Part shown: positions 51,696-61,892 of the stretch, piece after piece | How positions within the stretch are numbered: position 1 is the stretch's first letter | Layout: every line of letters begins with the position of its first letter | DNA from: Bacteroidota bacterium | GTDB taxonomy: Bacteria; Bacteroidota; Bacteroidia; Bacteroidales; Tannerellaceae | Length of the DNA stretch: 64,000 nucleotides | Assembly (NCBI GenBank): GCA_023429375.1 | Contig: JAEYVY010000007.1 | Span: 124,001 to 188,000, forward strand | Direction of reading: 5' to 3' | Position numbers and translations under genes: made by a program | The notes under the pieces: model-generated | Told to the model about the DNA's origin: nothing | What the model saw: only the letters and a program-made list of their open reading frames with translations | The model's database searches: none

Positions 51696-51879
51696 TTTAA
51701 TTACTTTCTATATCTTTAGTCGCTGAAAAAACAGGAAACCCTTAGTGTGCCCTTAAATTTTTTATAAAAGATGAATCTTTAACCAATCTATATCATTAAA
51801 GACGGTTGTCTGATTAGTTGGAAGTGTGTGTGATTTTTTGTTTTAAAAATTAACATTGCAAAGGTTTTGTTTGTAGTTC

Positions 51880-52428
51880 TTGAAAACTGATTCTGAAAAA
51901 ATAACACAGCTGGTTTACGATCTTGCCAATAGCGAGTCAGAGTCAGCATTGAAGTCGTTATACCTGATTTATTATCAGAGGCTATTTCGATTTGTCAACT
52001 TGTATAGTCCTTCTGCTGAAGATACGGAAGAGATTCTGTCTGATATATTTTTAGCTCTATGGGATGGGAGAAAAAAATTAATGGACATAGATAATTTCAA
52101 TAGCTTCATCTATGGGATTGCACGTCACAAGGCAATAAGCTTTATTCGTAAAAGGCAGTTGGAATATGTTGATTTAGATAATTATCCTGTTGATTTGTTT
52201 TTTGCAACGGAAACCACTGCAGAAGACGATCTGATCACAAAAGAAGAGATAGAAAAGATTAATTCAGCCATTAATAATCTTCCCGAAAAAGCAAAAATGA
52301 CATTTAAACTCATTCGGGAAGATAATCTGAAGTATAAGGAAGTCTCTGATATACTTGGAATTTCGGTCAAGACCGTTGAGGCCCATATGGCAACAGCTAT
52401 TCGTAAATTAAGAGATGCCTTGAAATAG
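51880..52428 (+). CDS. ECF sigma-70 family RNA polymerase sigma factor (locus 2)
   Basis: A 182-residue ECF sigma factor. Region 2 is about 20-85 (ALKSLYLIYYQRLFRFVNLYSPSAEDTEEILSDIFLALWDGRKKL) and region 4 about 122-178 (LPEKAKMTFKLIREDNLKYKEVSDILGISVKTVEAHMATAIRKL). The only plausible start is TTG at 51880; no in-frame ATG occurs before region 2 is entered. It is head-to-head with fecR across a 184-base gap. Its target motif could not be identified. Confidence 0.85.
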   Translation: MKTDSEKITQLVYDLANSESESALKSLYLIYYQRLFRFVNLYSPSAEDTEEILSDIFLALWDGRKKLMDIDNFNSFIYGIARHKAISFIRKRQLEYVDLDNYPVDLFFATETTAEDDLITKEEIEKINSAINNLPEKAKMTFKLIREDNLKYKEVSDILGISVKTVEAHMATAIRKLRDALK

Positions 52429-52438
52429 CAGTTTTTAC

Positions 52439-52990
52439 TTATTCATGCTCTTTCGCTGCCAAATAAACATCATCCAATAGGTTTTCTACAAAGAAGAATG
52501 TTGCGTTGCAGAACAACTCCGGGTCTTTGATTGAAGGAACAGTGTTTCCTTTTCCATTATCTGCAAGGATGGATTCGGCAGCATAACTTCTCATTCGTTT
52601 TCCATTATCCGGATCGTATTGGAATGTCAGATTTTTAACTTCTACTTTGTAATTTTCATCAAAGCAAGAGATATACATCTTAAATCTTAGAATTGTTTTT
52701 TCTGTTTCGTTAAGCAGAAGTTCAACTCTCGAACTTACTAAGATCGTCTTTTTTGCCCGATTGCATGAGACGTTAGAAATAAGATAATCTTTTCCATACT
52801 CTTCGTTTGCCCATTTGCTTATCGCTTCGTATAAGCCAGTTTGAGAGGCTCCTTTCATTTTGATATCATCTGTATAGCAGACCTTGCCCTCAATCATAGG
52901 AGCACATTGTTCGGCTTTACCTTTATGTCCTTGCGCAAAGCATACAATTGGAAGTAGAACTAATAATACTAGTGTAATACCTTTTTTCAT
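52439..52990 (-). CDS. DUF4468-domain exported protein
   Basis: A 183-residue protein with a signal peptide (about 1-20, ending VCFAQ) and one DUF4468 domain, a TBP-like alpha/beta fold found in many Bacteroidota envelope proteins. Blocks IEGKVCYTDDIKMKGASQTGLYEAISKWANEEYGKD and LRFKMYISCFDENYKVEVKNLTFQYDP define it. I use the ATG at 52990 (MKKGITL) rather than one 18 bases upstream, which would overlap the preceding gene. It lies 5 bases after a larger DUF4468 gene and is surely co-transcribed with it. Function unknown. Confidence 0.8.
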   Translation of the reverse strand: MKKGITLVLLVLLPIVCFAQGHKGKAEQCAPMIEGKVCYTDDIKMKGASQTGLYEAISKWANEEYGKDYLISNVSCNRAKKTILVSSRVELLLNETEKTILRFKMYISCFDENYKVEVKNLTFQYDPDNGKRMRSYAAESILADNGKGNTVPSIKDPELFCNATFFFVENLLDDVYLAAKEHE

Positions 52991-52995
52991 AGTAC

Positions 52996-54144
52996 TTATT
53001 TTACCCAAACGTTAATAATTTCACCAACAAACATTTTGTGGAGTTGCTTACCATCCCAGACGTTTCTTATCTCTTCGTTTGATATAGACTCCTGATTCAA
53101 AGGTTGTGATATTAGCTTCCTGCATTCAATAATCATCCAAGCTTCATTGAAAGCTTTACTGCCTGAAGGGGTAGTGATAGGAGTTAATCCGGACTCCTTT
53201 ACTTTGTTTTTATCGCGACCGGAGTTATTTCCACAATATTCTAAAGCAGAGCGATACGCCTGCGTATAGAAAGAAAGGGTATATGTCTCATATTTCTCCA
53301 TTAAAGAATAAGTATGTCTTGTCGGATTGATAAAACAAAAGGCAACTGGTTTAGAGAACATGTGCCCCAGACCTCCCCAGCTGGCAGTCATCATATTGAA
53401 TTCAGTTTCATTGCCAGCAGTTATCAACATCCAGTCTTCAGAAAGCATTTTTATAATATTCCCGGGAATACTTTCAGCTGTGATTGACTTAAACCCTGCA
53501 AGCGCACCTTGTGAAGGCTGGTTCTGAGCGACTATGACAGGAACTGCTGTTTTAGTTATTACTACCTCGTTGTTTGTATTTGTTTGGAGAGGTTCTTGAT
53601 GCGAAAGGGCTTGGGCTAAGTCTGCAAAAAGTGCATTCATATAGTCGATTGTTCCTATCCTGAATTTGCCATTTCCTTTAATGAGTTTGCCCTTGCTTAT
53701 GGCTGCTTTATCCGTAATCCACTCTTCGGCAATATATAGCTCCGGTTCCCGTTTATAGGAAACATGATATTCGTATCTGATTCCAGTAGCTTTGATATTA
53801 AGTTGCTTGTCAGAGCAATGGATGATAACGCGGAAAGTCATTTTTGCCCTATCCAATGAGATTGCGGTGCTTGAAAATACAACATAATCTTCACCTAAAG
53901 CAGCTATATCTCCTTTCTCCTTGTCTGTGAAAACAACCCGGTTATTGTCTTTACTGAACCTTTTTTTTGCCCACTCAAGTGCCAGATCATAGATTTGATC
54001 TTGTGAGGTTCCGGGCAGGCTGTATGATTTGTCAAACACGACTTTTCCATCGACTTCCGGAACTTTTCCCTCCAGATACTTAGTTTCATCCTGTGCAAAA
54101 CTATTGAATGAGATCAAAAGAAATAACAGTAGTATCTTTTTCAT
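52996..54144 (-). CDS. Exported DUF4468 / flavin-reductase-like fusion protein
   Basis: A 382-residue protein with a signal peptide (about 1-17, ending NSFAQ). Residues about 28-165 form a DUF4468 domain (VDGKVVFDKSYSLPGTSQDQIYDLALEWAKKRFSKDN). A linker follows (about 185-220), and residues about 220-380 resemble a flavin-reductase-like FMN-binding split barrel (EDWMLITAGNETEFNMMTASWGGLGHMFSKPVAFCFINPTRHTY). A predicted FMN protein in the periplasm or envelope is unusual, because the family is normally cytoplasmic. FMN could be carried through export or loaded outside. It is the first gene of a two-gene unit with a second DUF4468 protein. Confidence 0.75.
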   Translation of the reverse strand: MKKILLLFLLISFNSFAQDETKYLEGKVPEVDGKVVFDKSYSLPGTSQDQIYDLALEWAKKRFSKDNNRVVFTDKEKGDIAALGEDYVVFSSTAISLDRAKMTFRVIIHCSDKQLNIKATGIRYEYHVSYKREPELYIAEEWITDKAAISKGKLIKGNGKFRIGTIDYMNALFADLAQALSHQEPLQTNTNNEVVITKTAVPVIVAQNQPSQGALAGFKSITAESIPGNIIKMLSEDWMLITAGNETEFNMMTASWGGLGHMFSKPVAFCFINPTRHTYSLMEKYETYTLSFYTQAYRSALEYCGNNSGRDKNKVKESGLTPITTPSGSKAFNEAWMIIECRKLISQPLNQESISNEEIRNVWDGKQLHKMFVGEIINVWVK

Positions 54145-54487
54145 GTTATTAGAATCTTATGAGCTATATTTATAGCAAACTTATGAAAAAAATGGGATTA
54201 ATAAGCGAATTATCTGAAAGAATACATGTCTATGCACATAATAGAATTTAATTCCTAAATGAGGCCAATTATAAATAAGCGTATTTAACCGATTGAGAAA
54301 GAAATAAGTAAAAACTTAAATATCTAAGTATGACAATAAATACGAATCAACAGGAAAGAATGTGCTTAATAAAACAGTGTAAGGCAAATAATTAAACAAT
54401 TATATCACATAGAAAGAAAAAAAAACTATATTTGCACCCTGTGAAAAAACGAACAATAAAATAATAACATAAACAATAAAGATTCAA
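54145..54487. other. 343-base AT-rich intergenic region, divergent promoters
   Basis: Holds the divergent promoters of the DUF4468 pair (minus) and secDF (plus). Apart from the secDF -7 box I see no ORF, strong hairpin or repeat in it. Confidence 0.5.
54426..54433 (+). promoter_or_regulatory. -7 box for secDF
   Basis: TATATTTG matches TAnnTTTG and is followed by CACCC, the commonest continuation in Bacteroidales. It leaves a leader of about 48 bases before the ATG at 54488. Confidence 0.7.
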
Positions 54488-57487
54488 ATGCAAAACAAAG
54501 GATTTGTTAAGGTCTTTGCTACGCTTCTTACGCTTGTTTGCTTGTTTTACCTGTCTTTTTCTTTTGTAACCAGACACTACAACAACAAGGCTGCTGAGTA
54601 TGCGAACGGAGACTCGGTAAAGGAGAGTCATTATCTTGACTCGCTATCTACTCAAAAAGTTTGGCTGGGTTATACCCTTAAAGAGTGCCGTGAAAAAGAA
54701 ATTAGCCTTGGTCTAGACCTTAAAGGAGGGATGAACGTAGTTCTCGAGCTTAATGTAGCGGACGTTATCCGTTCTTTGTCTAATAACAATCAGGATGAAC
54801 ATTTCAATCAGGCTCTAACTACAGCATATCAGCGTCAGGCAACAAGTCAAAAAGACTTCATCGACCTGTTTGTAGAAGAGTACAAAAAGCTTGACCCTAA
54901 TGCACGTCTTGCAACCGTTTTCAGTACATTTGAATTAAAAGAAAAAATAACTCCCCAAAGTACAGATGCACAAGTAATCTCTGTAATCCGTGATGAGTTG
55001 AAAAGTGCAATCGATAACTCATTTAACGTATTACGTACTCGTATAGACCGTTTTGGTGTGGTATCTCCAAATATCCAACGTTTGGAAACAACGGGACGTA
55101 TCTTGGTAGAGCTTCCTGGGGTTAAAGAACCTGAACGTGTTCGTAAACTTCTTCAAGGTAGTGCTAACTTGGAATTCTGGGAAACTTATACATTGCCTGA
55201 AATCTATCAACACTTGATTGCTGCAGATAATGCTTTGGCTACTGTGTTAAAAGCAAATCAAACTGTAACAGAAGAAACTCCAGCTGAAACGACTTCAGAA
55301 CCTGTTGCAGAAGCGGCTGAAACAAATGAAGCAGACTCACTTCTTGCAGAAATTACTTCTTCACAAGATGCAGAAGCAGCTCAGTCTTTTGAAGAGTTTG
55401 CAAAAGAACATCCTCTGTTCGCTCTTCTTCAGATCAATCAATATAATGGACAACTTTCTCCGGGAACTGTAGTTGGTTATGCTCATGTAAATGACATGGA
55501 AAAGATTAACGAATATCTCGCTATGAAGCAGGTTAAGGATGTATTGCCTCGTAACCTGTCTTTGAAATGGGGTGTTAAAGCAATTGACGAGAGAGAAACA
55601 TTATATGAATTATATGCTATTAAGGTGACTAACCGTGATGGTTCTCCTGCTTTAGGAGGAGATGTTGTGACTGACGCTAATGCCGACTTCGTACAACAAG
55701 CCGGACGTTCAGAGCAGCAAGTCAGCATGTCAATGAATGCTGAAGGGGCAAAAGCATGGGCTCGATTGACAAAAGAAAATATTGGTAAGTCTGTAGCGAT
55801 TATCCTTGATGATATGGTTTATTCAGCTCCTGTTGTTAACCAAGAAATTACAGGTGGTCGTTCACAAATCAGCGGTAACTTTACTCCGGAAGAAGCAAAA
55901 GACCTTGCAAACGTCTTAAAGTCTGGTAAGATGGCAGCATCTATCCATATCGTACAAGAAGACGTCGTTGGTCCTTCATTAGGTGAAGAAGCGATTCAGG
56001 CCGGTGTTATTTCGTTCGTACTTGCTTTGGTCGTTCTTTTCATATATATGTGCGTATTCTACGGAGTGCTTCCGGGTATGATTGCAAACTCAGCATTGTT
56101 CATCAACGTATTCTTTACGATGGGTGTGCTTGCTTCTTTCCAAGCTGTGTTAACATTGCCAGGTATTGCAGGTATGGTGTTGACGCTTGCTATGGCGGTG
56201 GATGCTAACGTGTTGATCTACGAACGTACTAAAGAAGAATTACGTGCAGGTAAAACTTTAGGCAAAGCTATCGAAGACGGTTACAAGAATGCATTCTCTG
56301 CTATCTTTGATGCGAACTTGACCTCTGTGATCACTGGTATCGTATTGTTCTATTTCGGAACAGGACCTATCCGTGGATTTGCTACCACAATGATTATCGG
56401 TTTGCTTTCATCATTCTTAACTGCAGTGTTCTTGACACGTATAGTTTATGAAGGACTATTAGCGAAAGATAAGATTAAGAACTTAACATTTACCACTTCT
56501 TTGACCAAGAATTTATTGTTGAATCCAACGTTCAATTTCATTGGTAAAAGAAAAGTCGGTTATCTAATTCCGGTTGTGATTATCGTCTTGGGTGCAATCT
56601 CAATGATGACAATCGGTTTGAATAATGGTATTGACTTTACTGGAGGACGTAATTATATCGTACGCTTCCATCAAGACGTTCAAACAGATGAAGTGCGTAA
56701 CTTGTTGAACGACAGTCTGGAAGGAGCTGTAAGCGTTATTACTATCGGTTCTTCTAATCAGGTAAGAATTTCTACAAACTATATGATCGAAAACAGTGAT
56801 CCTGCTGTAGATCAAGAAATTGAAAACAAACTTTATACAGGATTGAGTTCGTTACTGCCTGAAGGAACAACTCTCGACCAATTCAAGAGTGACTTTATTC
56901 AAAGTTCTCAGAAAGTAGGACCAAGTATGGCTGATGATATCAAGAATAGTGCAATTCTCGCTGTTATCTTTGCAATGCTGTGTATGGCGTTCTATATTCT
57001 TATACGATTCCGTGAGTTTGCATTCTCAGTTGGTGTATTCGTGTCTGTATTGATGGTTACCTTATGTATCATCTCGTTCTATACGCTACTTTGGAAGGTG
57101 TTACCTTTCTCAATGGAGGTAGACCAGACATTTATCGCTGCTATCCTTACAATTATCGGTTATTCTATTAACGATACCGTGGTTGTATTCGACCGTATTC
57201 GTGAAACGACAGCTATCTATCCGAAGCGCGATCGCTTCCAGGTATTTAACTATGCATTGAACTCTACATTATGTCGTACGTTCAGTACTTCATTCTCTAC
57301 ATTCCTTGTAGTATTATGTATCTTCATGCTTGGTGGTAGCACGATACGAAGCTTTACGTTTGCAATCTTAGTAGGTGTTATCTTAGGTAGCTACTCTACT
57401 TTGTTCGTTGCAGCACCTATCGCTTACGAAATCCAAAAGAAGAAACTGAAGAAAAAAGGTGTTGTTTTGGAAAAAGGTGACATGTAA
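54488..57487 (+). CDS. secDF: Fused SecD-SecF protein-export membrane protein
   Basis: A 999-residue RND-type accessory subunit of the Sec translocon that uses the proton gradient to help pull proteins across the inner membrane. In the SecD half, one N-terminal membrane segment is followed by GLDLKGGMNVVLELN (about 76-90), the P1 domain with an acidic insertion (about 255-310), VVGPSLGEEAI and then a six-segment block with AMAVDANVLIYERTKEELRAG. The SecF half repeats the plan with GLNNGIDFTGGRNYIVRF, QKVGPSMADDI and GYSINDTVVVFDRIRE. The fusion is normal for Bacteroidota. Monocistronic, with its own promoter and terminator. Confidence 0.97.
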   Translation: MQNKGFVKVFATLLTLVCLFYLSFSFVTRHYNNKAAEYANGDSVKESHYLDSLSTQKVWLGYTLKECREKEISLGLDLKGGMNVVLELNVADVIRSLSNNNQDEHFNQALTTAYQRQATSQKDFIDLFVEEYKKLDPNARLATVFSTFELKEKITPQSTDAQVISVIRDELKSAIDNSFNVLRTRIDRFGVVSPNIQRLETTGRILVELPGVKEPERVRKLLQGSANLEFWETYTLPEIYQHLIAADNALATVLKANQTVTEETPAETTSEPVAEAAETNEADSLLAEITSSQDAEAAQSFEEFAKEHPLFALLQINQYNGQLSPGTVVGYAHVNDMEKINEYLAMKQVKDVLPRNLSLKWGVKAIDERETLYELYAIKVTNRDGSPALGGDVVTDANADFVQQAGRSEQQVSMSMNAEGAKAWARLTKENIGKSVAIILDDMVYSAPVVNQEITGGRSQISGNFTPEEAKDLANVLKSGKMAASIHIVQEDVVGPSLGEEAIQAGVISFVLALVVLFIYMCVFYGVLPGMIANSALFINVFFTMGVLASFQAVLTLPGIAGMVLTLAMAVDANVLIYERTKEELRAGKTLGKAIEDGYKNAFSAIFDANLTSVITGIVLFYFGTGPIRGFATTMIIGLLSSFLTAVFLTRIVYEGLLAKDKIKNLTFTTSLTKNLLLNPTFNFIGKRKVGYLIPVVIIVLGAISMMTIGLNNGIDFTGGRNYIVRFHQDVQTDEVRNLLNDSLEGAVSVITIGSSNQVRISTNYMIENSDPAVDQEIENKLYTGLSSLLPEGTTLDQFKSDFIQSSQKVGPSMADDIKNSAILAVIFAMLCMAFYILIRFREFAFSVGVFVSVLMVTLCIISFYTLLWKVLPFSMEVDQTFIAAILTIIGYSINDTVVVFDRIRETTAIYPKRDRFQVFNYALNSTLCRTFSTSFSTFLVVLCIFMLGGSTIRSFTFAILVGVILGSYSTLFVAAPIAYEIQKKKLKKKGVVLEKGDM

Positions 57488-57507
57488 TAAAAAGACATAT
57501 CTCAATG

Positions 57508-57542
57508 AAAGCCTCTGCAATTGATTGCAGAGGCTTTTTTTA
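57508..57542 (+). terminator. Intrinsic terminator after secDF
   Basis: AAGCCTCTGCAAT and ATTGCAGAGGCTT around a short loop, followed by a run of seven T. Confidence 0.85.
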
Positions 57543-57655
57543 TCACTGACACTCGATAGAATAGCTTTACCATCCTTCAAAAAGAGGAATAAGCCTCCGA
57601 GGGAGTAGGAAATATGCAGACTGCTTAATGTTATGAACGTAGGTAAACAATAAAA

Positions 57656-57698
57656 AATCCCGGTTGAAAGACTAGTCTCTCAACCGGGATTTTGCTTA
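57656..57698 (-). terminator. Intrinsic terminator after fumarase gene
   Basis: AATCCCGGTTGA (57656-57667) pairs with TCAACCGGGATT (57680-57691). On the minus strand the stem leads into TTTTTTATTG. It lies 20 bases after the fumarase stop. Confidence 0.8.
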
Positions 57699-57712
57699 TC
57701 TTAAATCAATTC

Positions 57713-59344
57713 TTAGCAACAGCGTGGTTTTAGCTGTTTGAAGAAATCATTACCCTTGTTATCTACCAAGATGAATGCAGGGAAGTTTTCAACTTCGATT
57801 TTCCAGATAGCTTCCATTCCTAATTCAGGATATTCTAAACATTCTACTTTCTTAATGCTTTCCTGAGCAAGGATAGCAGCCGGTCCACCGATACTACCAA
57901 GGTAGAAACCTCCATGCTTTTTACAAGCATCGGTTACTTGTTGGCTACGGTTACCCTTTGCAATCATAATCAAGCTGCCTCCATTTTCTTGGAACAGATC
58001 TACATACGAGTCCATACGACCAGCTGTAGTAGGCCCAAATGAACCTGATGGCATACCAGCAGGAGTCTTAGCCGGACCAGCATAGTAGATAGGATGATCT
58101 TTGATATATTGAGGCAGACCTTCTCCAGCGTCTAAGCGTTCTTTCAGCTTAGCGTGTGCAATGTCACGGCCTACAACGATTGTTCCCGACAATGACAATC
58201 GGGTTGATACAGGGTATTTATCTAATACTTTCAGGATTTCCGACATAGGTTGATTCAAATCAATCTTTACGGCATCACCTTCACCAGCCTGACGGAGTTC
58301 TTCAGGGATTAGGCGACCTGGGTTTGTTTCCAATTTCTCAATCCAGATACCGTCTTTATTGATTTTTGCCTTGATGTTACGGTCAGCCGAGCAAGATACT
58401 CCCATACCCACCGGACAAGAAGCACCGTGACGTGGAAGACGGATGATGCGTACATCATGTGCGAAATACTTACCGCCGAATTGTGCTCCAAGACCAATTT
58501 TGTGAGCTTCTTCAAGCACTTGCTTTTCCAGTTCGATATCGCGGAAAGCCTGTCCACCTTCATTACCTTTAGTCGGCAAGGTGTCGTAATAATGCGTAGA
58601 AGCCAATTTAACAGTCTTCAGGTTCGTTTCAGCAGATGTTCCTCCGATTACAAATGCAATGTGATAAGGAGGACATGCAGCTGTACCCAATGATTTCATC
58701 TTTTCAACTAAGAAAGGAACTAAGGTTGCCGGATTAAGCAATGCCTTGGTTTCTTGATACAAATAAGTCTTGTTTGCAGAACCACCACCTTTGGCGATGC
58801 AAAGGAACTTGTATTCATCACCTTTAGTAGCATACAGGTCGATTTGTGCTGGAAGGTTGCATCCGGTATTGATTTCCTTATACATATCTAGAGGGACATT
58901 CTGTGAATAACGCAGATTTTCTTCTGTATAAGTTTCATATACACCCTTTGACAAAGCTTCTTCGTCACATCCTGTTGTCCAAACTTGTTGTCCTTTTTTA
59001 CCCACAATGATAGCTGTTCCTGTATCCTGGCAGAAAGGAAGTTTACCTTTCGCTGATACTTCTGCGTTACGAAGGAAAGTCAAGGCAACAAACTTATCGT
59101 TGTCGCTTGCTTCAGGATCCGCAAGAATCTTCGCTACTTGTTGTTGATGTTCAGGGCGCAAGAAAAAAGATACGTCGTGAAATGCTGCTTTAGCCAATTT
59201 AGTTAATGCTTCGGGCTCAACTTTTAGGATTGTCTTACCTTCGAACTCAACTGTAGATACATGCTCTTTTGTCAGCAAATAATACTCAGTATTGTCCGGC
59301 CCCATAGGAAAAGGCTCCTGATAATGAAAAGGAGGTGTTGCCAT
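57713..59344 (-). CDS. fumB: Fumarate hydratase, class I (iron-sulfur)
   Basis: Interconverts fumarate and malate with an oxygen-sensitive [4Fe-4S] cluster, 543 residues. Class I fumarase blocks include [18 protein letters not shown] and [14 protein letters not shown] (cluster-ligand region), [28 protein letters not shown] and, in the C-terminal beta domain, [29 protein letters not shown] start at the ATG at 59344 ([15 protein letters not shown]), because the long in-frame extension upstream crosses the promoter region. It probably works in the reductive branch from oxaloacetate to succinate used by anaerobic Bacteroidales. The letter A or B in the symbol is arbitrary. Confidence 0.93.
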   Translation of the reverse strand: MATPPFHYQEPFPMGPDNTEYYLLTKEHVSTVEFEGKTILKVEPEALTKLAKAAFHDVSFFLRPEHQQQVAKILADPEASDNDKFVALTFLRNAEVSAKGKLPFCQDTGTAIIVGKKGQQVWTTGCDEEALSKGVYETYTEENLRYSQNVPLDMYKEINTGCNLPAQIDLYATKGDEYKFLCIAKGGGSANKTYLYQETKALLNPATLVPFLVEKMKSLGTAACPPYHIAFVIGGTSAETNLKTVKLASTHYYDTLPTKGNEGGQAFRDIELEKQVLEEAHKIGLGAQFGGKYFAHDVRIIRLPRHGASCPVGMGVSCSADRNIKAKINKDGIWIEKLETNPGRLIPEELRQAGEGDAVKIDLNQPMSEILKVLDKYPVSTRLSLSGTIVVGRDIAHAKLKERLDAGEGLPQYIKDHPIYYAGPAKTPAGMPSGSFGPTTAGRMDSYVDLFQENGGSLIMIAKGNRSQQVTDACKKHGGFYLGSIGGPAAILAQESIKKVECLEYPELGMEAIWKIEVENFPAFILVDNKGNDFFKQLKPRCC

Positions 59345-59377
59345 ATCGCTATATTTCTTATAAGTTAATAATGCTCG

Positions 59378-59385
59378 CAAATGTA
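59378..59385 (-). promoter_or_regulatory. -7 box for fumarase gene
   Basis: Minus-strand TACATTTG matches TAnnTTTG, 33 bases before the ATG at 59344. Confidence 0.6.
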
Positions 59386-59467
59386 AAATACCAACAAATT
59401 TACTCATTATTTCGCATAAAGAGCAAAAATAGATTATGTGATATGGTAAAACATAAAAAGAAAATTC

Positions 59468-59475
59468 TATTTTTG
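59468..59475 (+). promoter_or_regulatory. -7 box for the protease gene, 5 bases before its ATG
   Basis: TATTTTTG is an exact TAnnTTTG match, ending 5 bases before the ATG at 59481. The spacing is the same as for the PAP2 gene, suggesting a leaderless message. Confidence 0.5.
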
Positions 59476-59480
59476 TAAGT

Positions 59481-61721
59481 ATGAGTATGCCTAGAATTAC
59501 TATTCGTTTTCTATTATTTACCACATTGCTAATATCTGCTGTTGTACAAGCGCAGATCAGTCATGGTGGCCGGCCTCTGCCATTTATCACAGTCAGATCG
59601 ACCTCAGATAATCTTTTCAAAGAAATGCCTGCCTTTGACCTCGACGAACAAAAAAGAATAGATTCATTAGAACAAAGCGACCTTCGGGGAGGATATCCTT
59701 TCGCATACAAGTTTATAACTGACTTTACACCAGCGAATTCGGGGAGTTCATACATATTATCTGATGGTACAAGAGTCTGGCGACTTGGAATCCGTTCAGC
59801 CAATGCATACTCAATCAATGTTTTATTTACAGAATATGAATTACCTGAAGGAGCCCGACTCTTTCTTTACAATCCCGATCAGAGCCAGATTTTAGGGTCA
59901 TTCAATCATCTGAATAATTCTGAGTACGACTTATTGCCTGTTTCCCCTATTGATGGAGATGAGCTTATCATCGAGTATCAAGAACCTCCGGGAGTCGACT
60001 TTTCTGGCCGATTAAGAGTCGGAGAAGTCAATCACGGATACCGTAGCCTGCGTGGAATGGAACCAGGTGATGCTATTCCCGATTTTGCTTGTATACCACC
60101 TGTTGTATGCCATACTGATGGAACAACGAACTACGATGACGTGGTAAGAAGTACGGTTCTTTTGATAATAAACGGAACCACCCTTTGTAGTGGAGCTTTG
60201 GTAAACAATACCAATAACGATAAAACACCATATCTTCTTACAGCCTCGCATTGTCTGAACAATCGATTTCTGAATACAAATACCGATTATGTAAAAGTAG
60301 CCAGTACGATTGTAAGCTTTTTCAATTACGAAAGTCCCTTTTGCGATCCTGTCTTAAGGGGTACAGAAGAACTTTCCATGGCATCAGCCCGATTTTATGC
60401 CGTCAATGAGCAAACAGACATGGCTTTATTGGGATTGATGGATATACCCCCGGTCTATTACCGTCCCTATTATGCCGGCTGGAATATTGCTGAATCACAT
60501 ACTCCGCCTTATACAAATATTCATCACCCCAAAGGAAGTGTGAAACGGGTCAATATCAGTTCGCAAAATGTAGAATTGAAAACGTATGAAAACATGCCCC
60601 GATTCAATCCCAATTCATTCTGGCATTTAAAAGAATGGGAGGTAGGAAGTACGGCTGAAGGATCTTCAGGCTCTCCCTTGTTTGATAGCAACATGCGGGT
60701 TGTCGGTATGCTTACCGGAGGAAAATCAAATTGTGAAAATCCGAAAGACGATATGTTCTATGCACTTCATATGAGCTGGATGGCGGGAACGACTGACGAG
60801 ACGAATCTCATGCCTTGGCTTGATCCTGCAGGAACAGGTGTGTTGGTATGCGACGGAATAGATCCGTATGGTCTTGACGGAGCTATTGAGCTGAGTAATG
60901 TAAGAAGCAGTGGGAGACAAGCAGAAGCTGAAGTGGCTTTGCTGCCTTCACCGGCTTCCGGACAGCAGTTTGGAATAAATTCATTGCAAACGACCGAGTA
61001 TGCCGAATCATATACGATAAATGGGCAAGCAAAAGTATATGGGGCCTATTTTGTAACTCCTCCTATTCAGAATTATACCAATCTGACCGTACAGGTCAAT
61101 GTGTATAATGAGTCCGGAACAAATACACCCGGATCAATTATTTATACCACAAGTTTTAATCCGACCTATACGAACAAACAAAATCTTAGTGATGATTTTC
61201 AAGAATCAGTTAAGCCTTTGAACAGAGGGCAAGAGAGCTTCATTAAGTTTGATTCAGCGGTTTATGTTTCCAATCGCTTTTTCATTGGATATTCTATAAC
61301 AGCAACAGAAAGAGATTCATTTACAGTTTACAGCCTTCCCGATAGAGCGGTAGCGCAGAACACAACTTGGGTTAACTATCAAAACACATGGTTAGAAAAC
61401 ACATCTCATCCTGTGAATCCTTATAAATCATCTCTTTTCATTGATCCGGTGCTCCGTAAGGAGGATATACCTATTGCTAACATTTCTATCCCGGTTTCCG
61501 AGTTGGGAGTATCTGTAGATCGTGAATTAAAACGATTAACGGTCATACTGCCCGAGAGGTCTTTGCAGGTAAGATATGAACTATTTGCAATTGACGGAAA
61601 ACTGGTACGAAACGGATGGGTTTTTGACGGACAAAATCAGATTCAATTACTTCAGACCGGAGTGTATATCTTGACGTTATACCTTGAGGGGAAAAAACAA
61701 GTAGTGAAAATTGCCCTATAA
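59481..61721 (+). CDS. Secreted trypsin-like serine protease with type IX-like C-terminal sorting domain
   Basis: A 746-residue protein with a signal peptide (about 1-25) and an N-terminal propeptide-like region (about 26-200). The chymotrypsin-fold protease domain (about 205-460) carries the triad H257 (LTASHCLN), D313 (QTDMALL) and S398 (GSSGSP). Cysteine pairs around the triad suit an extracytoplasmic enzyme, and the layout resembles lysyl-endopeptidase-like proteases. A beta-sandwich follows (about 500-650), then a C-terminal module of about 80 residues ([14 protein letters not shown] ... [20 protein letters not shown]) matching type IX secretion sorting domains. It is expected on the cell surface or outside. 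Confidence 0.85.
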   Translation: MSMPRITIRFLLFTTLLISAVVQAQISHGGRPLPFITVRSTSDNLFKEMPAFDLDEQKRIDSLEQSDLRGGYPFAYKFITDFTPANSGSSYILSDGTRVWRLGIRSANAYSINVLFTEYELPEGARLFLYNPDQSQILGSFNHLNNSEYDLLPVSPIDGDELIIEYQEPPGVDFSGRLRVGEVNHGYRSLRGMEPGDAIPDFACIPPVVCHTDGTTNYDDVVRSTVLLIINGTTLCSGALVNNTNNDKTPYLLTASHCLNNRFLNTNTDYVKVASTIVSFFNYESPFCDPVLRGTEELSMASARFYAVNEQTDMALLGLMDIPPVYYRPYYAGWNIAESHTPPYTNIHHPKGSVKRVNISSQNVELKTYENMPRFNPNSFWHLKEWEVGSTAEGSSGSPLFDSNMRVVGMLTGGKSNCENPKDDMFYALHMSWMAGTTDETNLMPWLDPAGTGVLVCDGIDPYGLDGAIELSNVRSSGRQAEAEVALLPSPASGQQFGINSLQTTEYAESYTINGQAKVYGAYFVTPPIQNYTNLTVQVNVYNESGTNTPGSIIYTTSFNPTYTNKQNLSDDFQESVKPLNRGQESFIKFDSAVYVSNRFFIGYSITATERDSFTVYSLPDRAVAQNTTWVNYQNTWLENTSHPVNPYKSSLFIDPVLRKEDIPIANISIPVSELGVSVDRELKRLTVILPERSLQVRYELFAIDGKLVRNGWVFDGQNQIQLLQTGVYILTLYLEGKKQVVKIAL

Positions 61722-61814
61722 GGATTGAAAATCCCTAATTTTATTTATCCTTCTTAACACGTCTTAACGTCAAAGTTTTTATTGTATCTTCTTTATTCAT
61801 AACGAAAAAATATA

Positions 61815-61822
61815 TAGTTTTG
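61815..61822 (+). promoter_or_regulatory. -7 box for the OmpA/TPR lipoprotein gene
   Basis: TAGTTTTG matches TAnnTTTG and is followed by CAC. The leader to the ATG at 61893 would be about 65 bases, ending in an A/T-rich stretch. Confidence 0.6.
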
Positions 61823-61892
61823 CACGTATTGGCAATGGGATTGTATAGAAGTGAAATAAATAATAATAATTTTTTAAAACTAACATCAGATT

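Noticed and set aside
51696..51879. Looked for a promoter element shared by fecR and susC of locus 2
   Set aside because: Only weak similarities (TTTCC..GCGAC and TTAAC..GCGTC types) could be aligned, with different spacing, so no motif is claimed.
57543..57655. Gap between the secDF and fumarase terminators checked for a small RNA or gene
   Set aside because: No promoter box, hairpin or ORF of note.
59345..59524. Longer N-terminal start for the class I fumarase
   Set aside because: The extension crosses the divergent promoter gap and overlaps the protease gene; the family begins at MATPPFHYQ.
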